Assembly: GCA_035578905.1 (NCBI GenBank)
Contig: JAQJVL010000057.1
Location: forward strand, 496,001 to 560,000
DNA length: 64,000 nt
From: Stictocephala bisonia
Lineage: Eukaryota; Arthropoda; Insecta; Hemiptera; Membracidae
Reading direction: 5' to 3'
Below the pieces are notes generated by a model. It was not told the DNA's origin and did no database searches. It saw nothing but the letters and a program-made list of their open reading frames with translations. The stretch's first letter is position 1; every line of letters starts with the position of its first letter. The position numbers and the translations under genes are program-made. Shown piece by piece: positions 37,471 through 50,826 of the stretch.

Positions 37471-39233
37471 CCGCGCTCACCCCATCGGGTTGAGGGGTTA
37501 TAAAACCCTTTCCTATACTTGAACTAAAACACAGCAAGTAACTGCTCTATTCAGTTTCGTCGACTATATCGATAACTGAACCACTACTGTTTTTGCTTGA
37601 AGTGGGTTTCTTGAAATTTTATTTGAGGAGGCATTTATAGAACATTTTTTATGCTTGCGTGCCCTCTCCGAAAATACAGTATATAACTAATTAGAAAAGT
37701 GAAAAAGAGTGCAATAATCCTTTAATTTCATAACTTGATGTTAAAGATTTTATTATAATACTCATTATTGATTGAATTCAATATTCGTATTTCATTCTTC
37801 AGTGATAAAAACAATCTGTATTTAAATTTATACTCACAAAGTACATTCTAATTTGATAAATAAAAGCTATCACACAGTTGTGTTCTCAACATTGTTGAAT
37901 CATATCTTTATTGATTTAGGGCTAGAAATTAAGGAGGAAACAAGACGACATTAAAAAATATTTTTAAACACAGACATCCCTAACATTTATCCTCCACGTG
38001 TGACGTATTACATTACTGTACTTTACAATACTAACTCACTATACTTCTCACAATACTATTGTGAAGTAACAACTTAATATTTACATGTCCTGTCATTTTT
38101 TACCACTACAACATACGGTATTAATTTTCATAAACTCACCATAGAGAACAATCTTAACTTGTATTAATAAATGTCGAAATAAACACTTGGTTTCAAAAAA
38201 CATCGATAAGGTGTCAGTTGACATGCACAATTAGTATATTGTGGTCGTTTTGTATATTGATACTTTTCATTATAATGTTGCATTTTATGACGAATAAGTT
38301 AACATTACAAAACCATCCGTTTCGATGTAATCCAGTTACTTGGAGAGTAAATACTAAGTAGACAGTAGTCGTTAGAGTCACTTCTCAGTTCATTTAATAC
38401 CATAATGTTGGGTGGTGAACTTATCGCCTCAAAGGCGATCTCGAGGCCTGGATCGGCTGGAGCCATGGAGAGGTTGACTACCCATGCCAGCTACTTGCGG
38501 GTCACGGATACTCCAGGAATCTTAGGTAATCACCTTCAAGGTACTCACCTCAGTTCAAATACTGCCCGGAGGACGAGGACGACGTTCTTCGTGTGTGGGT
38601 GAAACGCAGGGAGAGAAGAGCACTTGTCTCCGCGGTAGGTCCTGTTATGGCAGACACCATAGTGGAGGCGATGCTGCAAAGTGAAGAAACATAGAGAACT
38701 GTTGTGGCCTATACCAACACAGTACTACGTGCCAAAAGTAAGGAAGTATGCTTGGCTGACCTCTAGTTTTGCGATATGAAGTCTTCTGAAAGGGTTCCTG
38801 CTTGGATCACCACTGCCCCTGGGAGTTTTAGTGGGTATTCCCCTAGTTGGAATTATTCTTAAGGGCGAGTCGTACACTCAGTGCGTAAAGGAATTTCCCC
38901 TACGTATACAAATCTCAAAATTATATTCGCTACAATTTCGGACTTTTTATATGGTTTTAACTTAAAAATTAATCATGAACAGAGTAATTTTGAAAAGAAA
39001 ATGATTCACGTGAACTCTTTTAATGCTAATTGAAACTATTCGAAAACCATTCATAAAAATCGTTCAAAGCTCATTCATTTAAATTAAATCTTCTATAAAG
39101 CCTTAAAGGAGCTCCATACTCAAGTTCGCAAGAGGAACATAAATGTTTTACACGGGAATTGCGTTATATAATTTGTTCCTGAGAGCCAAGGTACTCCTAG
39201 TCATCAGAAACGTAGCGTAAAGTGGTTAAGGAA

Positions 39234-40368
39234 GTGCATTAAGTCATGCGTTATGGGAAGGGGGAGGTCATTAAGTCGTGTGTGAAGGGTAAATGGGAGT
39301 GTTCATTAAGTCGTCTGTGAAGGGTAGATGGTAGTGTTCATCAAGTCGTGTGTGAAGGGTAGGTGGGAGTGCTCATCAAGTCGTGTGTGAAGGTTAGCTA
39401 GGAGTGTTCATCAAGTCATGTGTGAAGGGTAGGTGGGAGTGTTCATTAAGTCGTCCGTGAAGGTTAGGTAGTAGTGTTCATCAAGTCGTGTGTGAAGGGT
39501 AGGTGGTAGTGTTCATCAAGTCGTCTGTGAAGGGTAGGTGGGAGTGTTCATCAAGTCGTGTGTGAAGGGTAGGTGGGAGTGTTCATCAAGTCATGTGTGA
39601 AGGGTAGGTGGGAGTGTTCATCAAGTCGTGTGTGAAGGGTAGGTGGTGAGGTTCATCAAGTCGTCTGTGAAGGGTAGGTGGTAGTGTTCATCAAGTCGTG
39701 TGTGAAGGGTAGGTGGGAGTGCTTATCAAGTCGTGTGTGAAGGGTAGGTGGTAATGTTCATCAAGTCGTGTGTGAAGGGTAGGTGGTAATGTTCATCAAA
39801 TCATGTGTGAAGGGTAGGTGGGAGTGTTCATCAAGTCGTGTGTGAAGGGTAGGTAGTAATGTTCATCAAGTCATGTGTGAAGGGTAATTGGTAGTGTTCA
39901 TCAAGTCGTGTGTGAAGGGTAGGTGGGAGTGTTCATCAAGTCATGTGTGAAGGGTAGGTGGGAGTGTTCATCAAGTCATGTCTGAAGGGTAGGTGGTAGT
40001 GTTCATCAAGTCGTGTGTGAAGGGTAGGTGGTAATGTTCATCAAGTCATGTCTGAAGGGTAGGTGGTAGTGTTCATCAAGTCATATGTGAAGGGTAGGTG
40101 GGAGTGTTCATCAAGTCGTGTGTGAAGGGTAGGTGGGAGTGTTCATCAAGTCATGTGTGAAGGGTAGGTGGGAGTGTTCATCAAGTCGTGTGTGAAGGGT
40201 AGGTGGTAGTGTTCATCAAGTCGTCTGTGAAGGGTAGGTGGTAATGTTCATCAAGTCATGTGTGAAGGGTAGGTGGGAGTGTTCATCAAGTCATGTGTGA
40301 AGGGTATGTGGGAGTGTTCATCAAGTCGTCTGTGAAGGGTAGGTGGGAGTGTTCATCAAGTTGTGTAC
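39234..40368. repeat. 35 bp minisatellite, array 2 (about 32 copies)
   Basis: Same unit and same flanks as array 1 (entry GGAAGTGCATTAAGTCATGC, exit ATCAAGTTGTGTACATATTG). The two arrays share the order of variant units at their left edge and then diverge in copy number and order, as expected for arrays that changed after duplication. Confidence 0.96.
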
Positions 40369-41442
40369 ATATTGTTTGTATTTATTTATTAAATTTCAAT
40401 TGTGAGATTGTTTCCTAAACTTTAAAAAAATATGGATTGGAAACCAAATTGAGTTCAACTTTTTTGCCTCAAATAATTTACTGAAAATGTTTACAATTAG
40501 ATGGTATTTGTAACAGCTCTTTTTTACGACTTTGTGCTTGTATAACAGTTTATGTGTTAATTAGAAAAATTATATAGGGGAAACTTATTATCAACTGGTA
40601 GGTTTTTGGATCAAATAATATAAAAGTAGGGCACATTGCGTGGTCAGACCCCCACTGAGGCAGACAATATACCCTCGCTCACCCCATCGGGTTGAGGGGT
40701 TATAAAACCCTTTCCTATACTTGAACTAAAACAAAGCAGGTAACTGCTCTATTCAGTTTTGTCGACTATATCGATAACTGAACCACTACTGTTTTTGCTT
40801 GAAGTGGGTTTCTTGGAATTTTATTTGAGGAGGCATTTATTGAACATGTTTTATGCTTGCGTGCACTCTCCGAAAATACAATATATAATTAACTAGAAAT
40901 GTAAAAAAAGAGTGCAATAATCTTTCCATTTCATAACTTGATGTTAAATGTTCTATTTCAATACGCATTATTGATTGAATTCAATATTTGTATTTAATTC
41001 TTCAGTGATAAAAACAATCTGTATTTAAATTTATAAAGTCTCACAAAGTACATTCTAATTTGATATATAAAAGCTATCACACATTTGTTTTCTCAACATT
41101 GTTGAATCATAACTTTATTGATTTAGGGCCTAGAAATTAAGGAGGAAACAAGACGACATTAAAAATTATTTTTAAACACAGATATCCCTAACATTCATCC
41201 TCCACGTGTGACGTAATACATTACTGTACTTTATAATACTAACCCACTATACCTCTCACAATACTATTGTGAAGTAAAAACTTCGTATTTACATCTCCTG
41301 TCATTTTTTTGCATTACATCATACGGCATTATTATTCATAAATTCACCATAGAGAACAATCTTAACTTTGATAAGAAATGTCGAAATAAACACTTGGTTT
41401 CAAAGAACAACGGTAAGGTGTCAGTTGACATGCACAATTAGT

Positions 41443-41520
41443 ATATTGTGGTCGTTTTGTATATATTAAAATACAAAACAACCACAATATACTAAGTTCA
41501 GCTTGTGATTTATCCAAAAT
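41443..41520. other. Templated palindromic insertion in duplication copy 2
   Basis: Where copy 1 reads TCGTTTTGTATATTGATACT, copy 2 carries an inverted copy of the preceding ~25 bases (AGTATATTGTGGTCG... against ...CAACCACAATATACT). A direct copy of TTCAGCTTGTGATTTATCC follows, whose source lies about 200 bp downstream at about 41695-41713. This is the signature of a template-switching repair or replication event. Confidence 0.85.
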
Positions 41521-41667
41521 TTCATTATAATGTTGCATGCATTTTATGACTAATAAGTTAACATTACAAAACCATCCGTTTTAATGTAATCCAGTTACTT
41601 AGAGAGTACATTTTAAGTAGATAGTAGTCGTTAGTCACTTCTCAGTTAATTTAATAACATAATATTG

Positions 41668-42004
41668 ATACTTATCCGTTAGAGAAAATTGAGTTCAGCT
41701 TGTGATTTATCCAAAAACCAGATCGATGTTAAGTGGTTCTGATGTTATAACAAGATTTGTTTGGACATAAGGTTATGCCCAAAGATATAACTAAATTAAG
41801 GTTCTACCTTAAGTTAGTAACAAAGGCTACAAGTTCATATACACTTTTAATACTTATTCGTAAACCACGATCACTGTATCTTGCCGATTGGAGACGATAT
41901 AATCCACCTTCATAACTGAAAGTTAATTGGCTGGTGGAAAATTCGTCTCAAGTATTGCTACGGTTCAGCAGCTTAGAATATTTAAATAAGCTTGTAATTC
42001 AAAA
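41668..42004. other. Non-genic spacer
   Basis: No gene was recognised. It holds the apparent donor of the templated insertion at about 41695-41713. Confidence 0.55.
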
Positions 42005-44185
42005 CTCTCATTTCAATAGGTATAAGACCAAAGCAATATAAATTACTACGGTAAGGTAGAATCGATAAATCCGTTCCATACGAGCTTGTTGGTCGCGGCT
42101 TGGCTGGTTAACCTACCGCAACAGACCCTCCTTACTCACAGCCTATTTCAATAGGTATAAGGCCAAAGCAATATATATTACTATATTATTATATTACTAC
42201 GGTAAGGTAGAATCGATAAATCCGTTCCATCCGAGCTTGTTGGTTGTGGCTAGGCCGGTTAACCCTACCGCAACAGACCCTCCTTACTCACGGGCTATTT
42301 CAATAGGTATAAGGCCAAAGCAATATAAATTACTACTGTAAGGTATATTCGATAAATCCGTTCCATCCGAGCTTGTTGGTTGCGGCTTGGCCGGTTAACC
42401 TACCACAACAGACCCTCCTTACTCACAGCCTATTTTAATAGGTATAAGGCCAAAGCAATATAAATTACTACTGTAAGGTATATTCGATAAATCCGTTCCA
42501 TCCGAGCTTGTTGGTTGCGGCTTGGCCGGTTAACCCTACCGCAACAGACCCTCCTTACTCACAGCCTATTTCAATAGGTATAAGACCAAAGCAATATAAA
42601 TTACTACGGTAAGGTAGAGTCGATAAATCCGTTCCATCCGAGCTTATTGGTTGTGGCTAGGCCGGTTAACCCTACCACAACAGACCCTTCTTACTCACAG
42701 CCTATATAAATAGGTATAAGGCCAAAGCAATATAAATTACTACGGTAAGGTAGATTCGATAAATCCGTTCCATCCGAGCTTGTTGGTTGTGGCTAGGCCG
42801 GTTAACCCTACCACAACAGACCCTCCTTACTCACAGCCTATATAAATAGGTATAAGGCCAAAGCAATATAAATTACTACGGTAAGGTAGATTCGATAAAT
42901 CCGTTCCATCCGAGCTTGTTGGTTGTGGCTAGAACGGTTAACCCTACCACAACAGACCCTCCTTACTCACAGCCTATATAAATAGGTATAAGGCCAAAGC
43001 AATATAAATTACTACTGTAAGGTAGAATCAATAAATCCGTTCCATACGAGCTTGTTGGTCGCGGCTAGGCCGGTTAACCTACCGCAACAGACCCTCATTA
43101 CTCACAGCCTATTTCAATAGATATAAGGCCAAAGCAAATAAATTACTACGTTAAGGTAGAATCAATAAATCCGTTCCATACGAGCTTGTTGGTTGTGGCT
43201 AAGCCGGTTAACCTACCGCAACAGACCCTCCTTACTCACAGCCTATTTCAGTAGGTATAAGACCAAAGCAATATAATTTACTACGATAAGGTAGAATCAA
43301 TAAATCCGTTCCATACGAGCTTGTTGGTTGTGGCTAGGCCGGTTAACCTACCGCAACAGACCCTCCTTACTCACAGCCTATTTCAATTGGTATAAGGCCA
43401 AAGCAATATAAATGACTACGGTAAGGTAGAATCGATAAATCCGTTCCATCCGAGCTTGTTGGTTGCGGCTAGGCCGGTTAACCTACCGCAACAGACCCTC
43501 ATTACTCACAGCCTATTTCAATAGATATAAGGTCAAAGCAATATAAATTACTATGGTAAGGTAGAATTGGTAAATCCGTTCCATCCGAGCTGGTTGGTCG
43601 TGGCTAGGGTGGTTAGCCAACCACAACAGACCCTTCTTACTCACAGCCTATTTCAATAGATATAAGGCCAAAGCAATATAAATTACTACGGTAAGGTAGA
43701 ATCGATAAATTCGTTCCATCCGAGCTTGTTGGTCGCGGCTGGGGCGGTTAGCCAACCACAACAGACCCTTCTTACTCACAGCCTATTTCAATAGATATAA
43801 GGCCAAAGCAATATAAATTACTACGGTAAGGTAGAATCGATAAATCCGTTCCATCCGAGCTTGTTGGTCGCGGCTAGGGCGGTTAGCCAACCACAACAGA
43901 CCCTCCTTACTCACAGCCTATTTCAATAGATATAAGGCCAAAGCAATATAAATTACTACGGTAAGGTAGAATCAATAAATCCGTTCCATCCGGGGTTGTT
44001 GGTCGCGGCTAGGCCGGTTAACCCTACCGCAACATACCTTACTCACAGTCTATTTCAATAGGTATAAGGCCAAAGCAATATAAATTACTACGGTAAGGTA
44101 GAATCGATAAATCCGTTGCATCCGGGCTTGTTAGTTGCGGCTAGGCTGGTTAACCCTACCGCAACAGACCCTCCTTATTCACTGA
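42005..44185. repeat. ~136 bp tandem array (16 copies) with a hairpin
   Basis: Sixteen units are anchored by CCGAGCTTGTTGG (about 42082 to 44131) at 134-151 bp spacing. The unit contains TATTTCAATAGGTATAAGGC, GGTAAGGTAGAATCGATAAA and CAACAGACCCTCCTTACTCA. Between the last two is a stem, GTTGCGGCTAGG pairing with CCTACCGCAAC around CCGGTTAAC. Several units carry GTTGTGG together with CCACAAC. Non-coding. Confidence 0.96.
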
Positions 44186-46097
44186 AGCCAGTAAATTACA
44201 GATACCAATCTTGTATTGGTTTCATTGTTGGTATTACATTTCAAATACATTTGTTAACATTACTTCGTTTACACAAGATTATCATTGCTTTCCGTACCAA
44301 AGTTAATGATTTTACGCTTTAATCGTAAGTTAAAAATGAATTAATAAATAATAAAGACATACGCAGTATAAAAATACAAATTAAATTAAATCTAGAGTAA
44401 AGGTAATTAATTGTTTTATGTCGAATACATCTATGAATTCGTATTTTAGGTATTATAGTTACATTTCTTTATTGTTATATTATTGACTCTGATCTGAAGT
44501 GTACAATGCTTTTAATGAAATGTGTTTAAAATGAGTATCATTCGAGATATTATAAACAATTAACTGTCTTTCTTCACCCTCTATGTAACCTTAATTCATT
44601 TACCTGAAATCCTGAATTGGAATAGTTAGTATTATACAGAAAGAAAGCCTTTTTACTAAATATGCACAATAAAAATAAACTTATAATAAAATGCCTATTA
44701 TTTAAACAAACTATTGAAGTGAACCGAGTCAACTCGGTGGATTATTGTCTTCAATTTTAACCCTTATGACTTCTGCGCTAATTATAGTTACAGAACTAGT
44801 TTCACAAAAGATGTTTTTATCCCAGTGAGAATTAAATAACTAACTTTTTTAATGGAATATTGCACTATATCTCTTATTATTTTGTAAATCAACATCACTT
44901 CTTCACTTTAATGGTGACTTTATAAATTAATTTTTGAATGTATTTGTTTGCTGATCGCAAGATAAAATTATTTCTTTCATATGAAGAATATTTTCAGGAA
45001 AAACCACATCAATATATTTTGGCATTTTGTTAATGTAAGAAATGTCTAATCCAGCAAGTGGATTGTATTTGTCATCGAACATATCCTCTATATCTTGTTA
45101 TTATATTTCTTGTTATTAGATTTGATTTTAAAAGACAATATTAAATCTCCTTGTTATTAGTTGCGTGTTTTGTGTTTTGGCTAAACAAATTTAACAAAAT
45201 TATTTGAAATTTTTTATTACAGTATATTTAATTATTTAATTTATATTTAAAAATCAAGTATACAAATAAAATATACTTAAATAAAATACGGTATATAAAA
45301 CGTTTACGATAAATTAAACGTTTTTCTTTTATGTAACATTTAATTTATCATTTAACCATTAATATATTAACATTGTTGTATTAACATTTTTAATTAATGT
45401 TGTATGTAGATGATATATAACTTTGATAGATTGGATTCGATGTTGCACGAAATTTAATCATATCGTGAAAGTACATATTTAAATTTATATTTAAATTAAG
45501 TAAAAATTAATTTTATATTTACGTTTTTAATACAAGAACTGATTAATACACGTAAGTAATTAACTTTATAGGGAACAATATGTTGCAACTATGTTAAACT
45601 GCCACCGTACTGTTTATCTACTGTGTATCCGACCAATAGTTAACCCGTGTTGATCTGAATTACCAAGGAAATTGTTTTCACCATTACCAAATGGTGAGAA
45701 TTTTGAAATTCTGTAAAATCTACCCGGAACGTTTATCAACGTACTAATACATCTATACGTGATTTTTTGATTTTTTACTTAAAATTTTAGTATATTTTTA
45801 AGAATTTACATTACAACATAAGATATGACGGATTATCTTAGTATCTAAATGAAATATCGTAGCAGAGTAATAAATTAGTCACTACACAATACATGAAAAT
45901 TGAATAATCCATTGTATATTTGATACAACTATCAGGTTAACAATTCCCTGTTCGTAAATCGACAAGTGATAATATTTTCTAAAATTATGATACAACCAAT
46001 AATATTTCCATTCATAACATTTTTTTTTACTTGTTGGCAATTTTTTGGTAAGTCTGAAATTAAATTATTCAGGTTGTTTTATTTTTATTTTATTTAT
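44186..46097. other. AT-rich non-genic stretch
   Basis: Very AT-rich, especially 45100-45560. No gene was recognised. Confidence 0.6.
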
Positions 46098-46340
46098 AAG
46101 ACGCCGATCGTCAATATATGGGCGAATAGGGATTTCGAATGAGTGTGATGAATGTAGATGAGCGAATGTAGTCATTGTTAACTATTCCTTAGAAAGTGTC
46201 ATTAATTAATAGCCCAATGACAAATGAACAGCCGGTGATTATCAGCTGATCCTTCTCAAAATGTATTGACTCTGATTAGGATCGAACTGAGAACCTTTAG
46301 CATATGAAGCTGGGATTGAACCAACTAGGCTACCGACTAA
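46098..46340 (-). mobile_element. SINE family B copy (full head to tail)
   Basis: On the minus strand the head begins at about 46340 with an A-box TAGCCTAGTTGG and a B-box AGTTCGATCCT about 40 bases later, the layout of a tRNA. The 3' tail (46098-46225) is the family A tail, including GGGCTATTAATTAATG, ACATTCGCTCATC and ACGATCGGCGTCTT followed by ATAAATAAA. Head and tail therefore come from different sources. Confidence 0.8.
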
Positions 46341-47226
46341 TTGTGTTTAGTATAAAAACATGTGACGTCCACTCAGCTGGAAAGGGAAATAATAACCTAC
46401 AAAACTGAAACTTTAGTATTTTAGTAATATTTTTCATATATTAAAATGCAATAATAACAAAACATTCATCTATTCCGAGTAAAATACTGTCCGCATTTCT
46501 TCAGGTACTTTGAAAATATCGTGATTTCTCCATCACGTTTTGTTAACCTTTTGTAAAAATAAAAGCCAATTTCGTATAAAATCAGCTGTTCACCTATTTA
46601 ACCATCGGAATAGTTATCGAGCTGGTAATAAAGGTCCAGGGTGTGCAAATTGGGTTAGTTGGCCATCGCTGTGTGCATTGAACTTGCAAGTCAAACTGAC
46701 TGGTCAATTTATCAGCTTTATTTGACTGTAACACTGTAAATAAGTAATATTTTATCGTAATTTTCCAAACAGTTTTACGGTGGCAATGATTATTTTGCGC
46801 AGATTTTACTCATACTACAAGTCTATTTACCTATACTACTATGAAGATTGTATAGGTAGGTACCAGCCACTCTAATTACATATTAACACTGACATAACGA
46901 GTGTAATGAACCATATATGTATAAACCTTATAACCTACCTTTATAAATGTTTAGAGTTTGTGCACTTTTTATCATCATTAACGTTGATAATTAACAGTTC
47001 ATATAATAAGGATAACCGTTATTAAAGAATTAGAGTTTACAAATCAATATAATTTACAATTAACATAAAATAAAATATTATATTCAACGTAATTTCGTAT
47101 TGAACTTGTTTGAGAAACCAAAACGAACATGCAACGTGATAAGAGTGGCACGTATAAATTTTTTTTTAATAATGTAGATATCATTTATATCAGTAAAAGT
47201 ATAGTACTGTAATAAGTCATTTTTAC

Positions 47227-47279
<53 letters not shown>

Positions 47280-48482
47280 TAAAAACAAAATAATTTACTT
47301 AACTGATATATAAAATATCGATTAATATTAATCAAACTATTAATAAAATAATTTATTGTTTCCATATAAAGTGTTAGAAGCTATACACTTTATTTATTTT
47401 TTTGTATAATTTTAATTATATCATGCAAATTTAAATACAATAATAACAAAAATTAAAACACTTTAAGGTTTAATATAAAATCAAAATTTGAACTGTATTA
47501 ATGTGAATATATTTATTTATTCCTTCCAATTTTTAGATAAATATACAATAAACCGGGAATCAAACTAACTACAGTTTCCAGACATGAAATGTCCACTGAG
47601 GATGCCACATCACAGCATGGGTGAACGTCTGGTTATCCTGTAAATAGTGAAGATATCAACTTGACGCAGTCGTCGCCGGAATATATAGAATCTATTTATA
47701 ACACCGATATAACCGTTACATTAAGTTACAGGCCACATAAGCCTAAGATATAAGAACTTTTTCTTGAGTTTATTTTAGGTATAAACATTAAACATGTTTC
47801 TTTTGCTCGACTACAACGACATGATGAGTAAAAACACTACGCATCTTTCACATTGTTAGTTTATTATTCATAATTTATCATATGTTCACTGTATATATCA
47901 CCTCCGCATATCCAATAAACTTCATGCAATTACAATATATTAATGTAAGTTTATAATCAGGTTCAAGCTATGTAATGTATCACCTTAAACATTATATATG
48001 TTGTGTACTGTATCTGCTGTATATGGTACTTGCACTTAGTAAAAATATTTTTTCACATGACCTTTATTTAAGGTGGATGTTTCCCTCAGCAAAAATGCCA
48101 AAAACTTGAATTTCTATTTCAATGACTCGGTTCGTATTTACAATCGTATTGTAAGTGTTATTTGATAAGGGAAGACGTATTATAGTGTACCTATGGAAAG
48201 TTGGTTTTTGGACAAAATTGAGTGTTTTAATAATTTTTTAATGGTTAAGTATGTGATAATTACATGTCATTCTCGTTGATTTTACATTTACAACTTATGG
48301 TACACAATATCAACTTATGGTCCACTAGGTTGATCCTTTATTAATCATAGAGTGTTCACTATAACTCATTATAATAATAAACAGAAACCGTAGAAATGAA
48401 ATAGAAGAGCATGTTTTGCCCCACTAGCATGACTACTACAGGGATGTCGACTAACCATCGGCAGTTTGGGAAACGACCACTA
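46341..48482. other. AT-rich non-genic stretch
   Basis: Contains a (TA)n run at about 47228-47273. No gene was recognised. Confidence 0.6.
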
Positions 48483-49752
48483 CTGTACATCACAACTACT
48501 ATACATCAGAACGTACTGTATATCACAACATTCTGTACTTCACAACATACTATACATCACAATGCACTGTACATCACAACGTACTGTACAACACAGCATA
48601 CTGTACATCACAATGTACTGTACATCACAACGCTCTGTACTACACAACGTACTGTACATCACAATGTACTGTACATCACAACGTACTGTACATCACAACG
48701 TACTGTAAATCATAACGTACTGTAATCACAAAGAACTGTACATCATAACGTACTGTAATCACAACGAACTGTACACTACAACGTACTGTACATCACAACA
48801 TAATGTACATCACAACGTACTGTACATCACAACGTACTGTACATCACAACATACTACACATCACAACGTACTGTACATCACAACGTACTGTACAACACAA
48901 CTTACTGTACATCACAACGTACTGTACAACACAACGCACTGTAAATCACAACGTACTGTACATCACAAAGTACTGTACACAACACATACTATACATCACG
49001 TGATGTATGTATATCACAACGTACTGTACATCACCTGACATATGTACATCAAAACGTACTGTACAACACAACATACTGTACATCACAACATACTGTACAT
49101 CACAACGTACTGTACAACACAACGTACTGTACATAAAAACGCACTGTACATCAACACGTACTATATATCACAACATACTGTACATCACGTTATGTATGTA
49201 CATCACATCGTACTATGCAACACAACGTACTGTACATCAAAACGTACTATATATCAGAACGTACTGTACAACACAACGTACTGTACATCAAAACGTACTA
49301 TATATTACAACGTACTGTACATCACAACGTACTGTACATCAGAACGTACTATATATTACAAGGAACTGTGCAACACAACGTACTGTACAACACAACGTAC
49401 TGTACAACACAACGTACTGTACATCACAACGTACTGTACATCATAACGTACTATATATTACAAGGAACTATGCAACGCAACGTACTGTACATCAAAACGT
49501 ACTATACATTACAACGTACTGTACATCACAACGTACTGTACAACACAACGTACTGTACATCACAACGTATTATACATCACGTGATGTATGTATATCAAAA
49601 CGTACTGTGCATCACAACGTACTATACATTACAACGTACTGTACGTCATAACGTACTATATATTACAATGTACTGTACAACACAACGTACTGTACATCAC
49701 AACGTACTGTACATCACAACGTACTGTACATCACAACGTACTATACAACACT
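48483..49752. repeat. 17 bp tandem array (about 70-75 copies)
   Basis: The unit is CGTACTGTACATCACAA, with variants CAACACAA, CATCAAAA and TATATTACAA. Each unit carries two GTAC words either side of one T, a near palindrome. The longest open frames across it repeat Cys-Thr-Ser/Gln-Arg-Thr-Val-His and occur in several frames at once, because the unit lacks stops in most phases. These are not genes. Confidence 0.96.
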
Positions 49753-50566
49753 TTGTTTTTAAAATTTAGACTTTTTACTTTCTATAATTGTTTATAATAT
49801 TCTAACTATAGAGACATTTACTGTGGTAAAACTTTAGGGATCCGTTTTATTTCAGGTTGGTGTGACATTTCTAAGTGGCGACCGATGGCTCATAGTTATC
49901 TCCTGTATTTGTAAGTTTAAACCTACTTATACCTCTTACATCGCATAACCATTTACATTGAAATGTTTGTTTCTAACAAAAGATAATTTATTTTATAATG
50001 CATGTGTTCAAACCGATTTCTGAATGTTTTTATGATTTTTAGATGAAAACAGTCAAAACATTTATACAAATTTATGGTACTATGACTCTTAACCACTATT
50101 ACAATATCATTCATGTCAAAATAGGAATTCTTGTAATAATATACTAAACCTTTTAAATTATTGATTTCACAAGTTGTATGCGAGTCCATTGTACACGTTT
50201 TCTAAAGATATATTTTCATGTGTAGCAGTCTTACATATCAAATAAAAAATTGCATTCGGGGAAAATATGTTGCTACTTACTTCACATAAAATATTTTACT
50301 ACATAAAATAACATTTTCAAGCCACTTTTGTTATTATTATTCAAAATTGTCTTATTTTACTATCCTGTATGCTCATTTATACTGAAAAAGACCGGAGATA
50401 GATGTCGATTCCTCAGAATGTGCCAGTCTTATTATGGGATGAAAATTAATAATATACGGTAGCTATTCGATTTTCACCATAACCATTTCTTTAGTACAAT
50501 TTACCTTCTTAGATAGCCTACAAAACTTAGTTATATACGTGAATTAGAAATACATTAAATCAAAAT
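49753..50566. other. AT-rich non-genic stretch
   Basis: No gene was recognised. Confidence 0.5.
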
Positions 50567-50826
50567 TGGTCGGTAGTTAAAGCCCAGCTTCATAAACTAA
50601 AGGTTCTCAGTTCGATCCCAATTAGTCAAAACAAATTTTGAAAGTGATCTGCTGATAACCACCGTCTGTTCATTTGACATTTAATATTAATTTATGAGAC
50701 TTTCAAAGTAATAAAAACTTTTTACACTTAGTTGTAATAATGACTACATTCACTCATTCACTCATCACACTCATTCGAAATTCAAGTTTGCTCAAATCTG
50801 GATGATTTGCGTCTTAAGAATAAATA
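50567..50826 (+). mobile_element. SINE family B copy
   Basis: The head GGTCGGTAGTTAAAGCCCAG has a degraded A-box. AGGTTCTCAGTTCGATCCCA carries the B-box. The body (GATCTGCTGATAACCACCG, TGTTCATTTGACAT) matches the copy at 46098-46340. The shared A/B tail follows (TGACTACATTCACTCATTC, CTCATCACACTCATTCGAA, GCGTCTTAAGAATAAATAA). Confidence 0.8.

Larger units (their letters stand above)
34916..38404 (+). repeat. Direct duplication, copy 1 (LINE 3' end plus 35 bp array plus flank)
   Basis: Begins GGGTGGTGAACTTATCGCCT within the ORF2 remnant and ends CATTTAATACCATAATG, where copy 2 begins immediately. It contains the last part of ORF2, a ~450 bp AT-rich segment, the 35 bp minisatellite, and a 1.25 kb distal segment. 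Copy 1 alone retains an upstream ORF2 part (34705-34915), so the duplicated unit starts inside the coding remnant. Confidence 0.93.
38405..41667 (+). repeat. Direct duplication, copy 2
   Basis: Matches copy 1 from GGGTGGTGAACTTATCGCCT to CAGTTAATTTAATAACATAAT with a few percent substitutions, small indels and a shorter 35 bp array (39234-40368). The ORF2 part carries the same stop codons as copy 1, so the element was already dead when duplicated. It carries one unique rearrangement at 41443-41520. Confidence 0.93.

Noticed and set aside
46280..46340. A tRNA gene
   Set aside because: A- and B-box words are present, but acceptor and anticodon stems do not form and the sequence continues into a SINE body and tail. 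The same holds at 34.1, 50.6, 60.0, 61.2 and 63.3 kb.
48411..49797. Several overlapping Cys-Thr-rich open frames
   Set aside because: They arise in several frames from the 17 bp array, which rarely contains stops.
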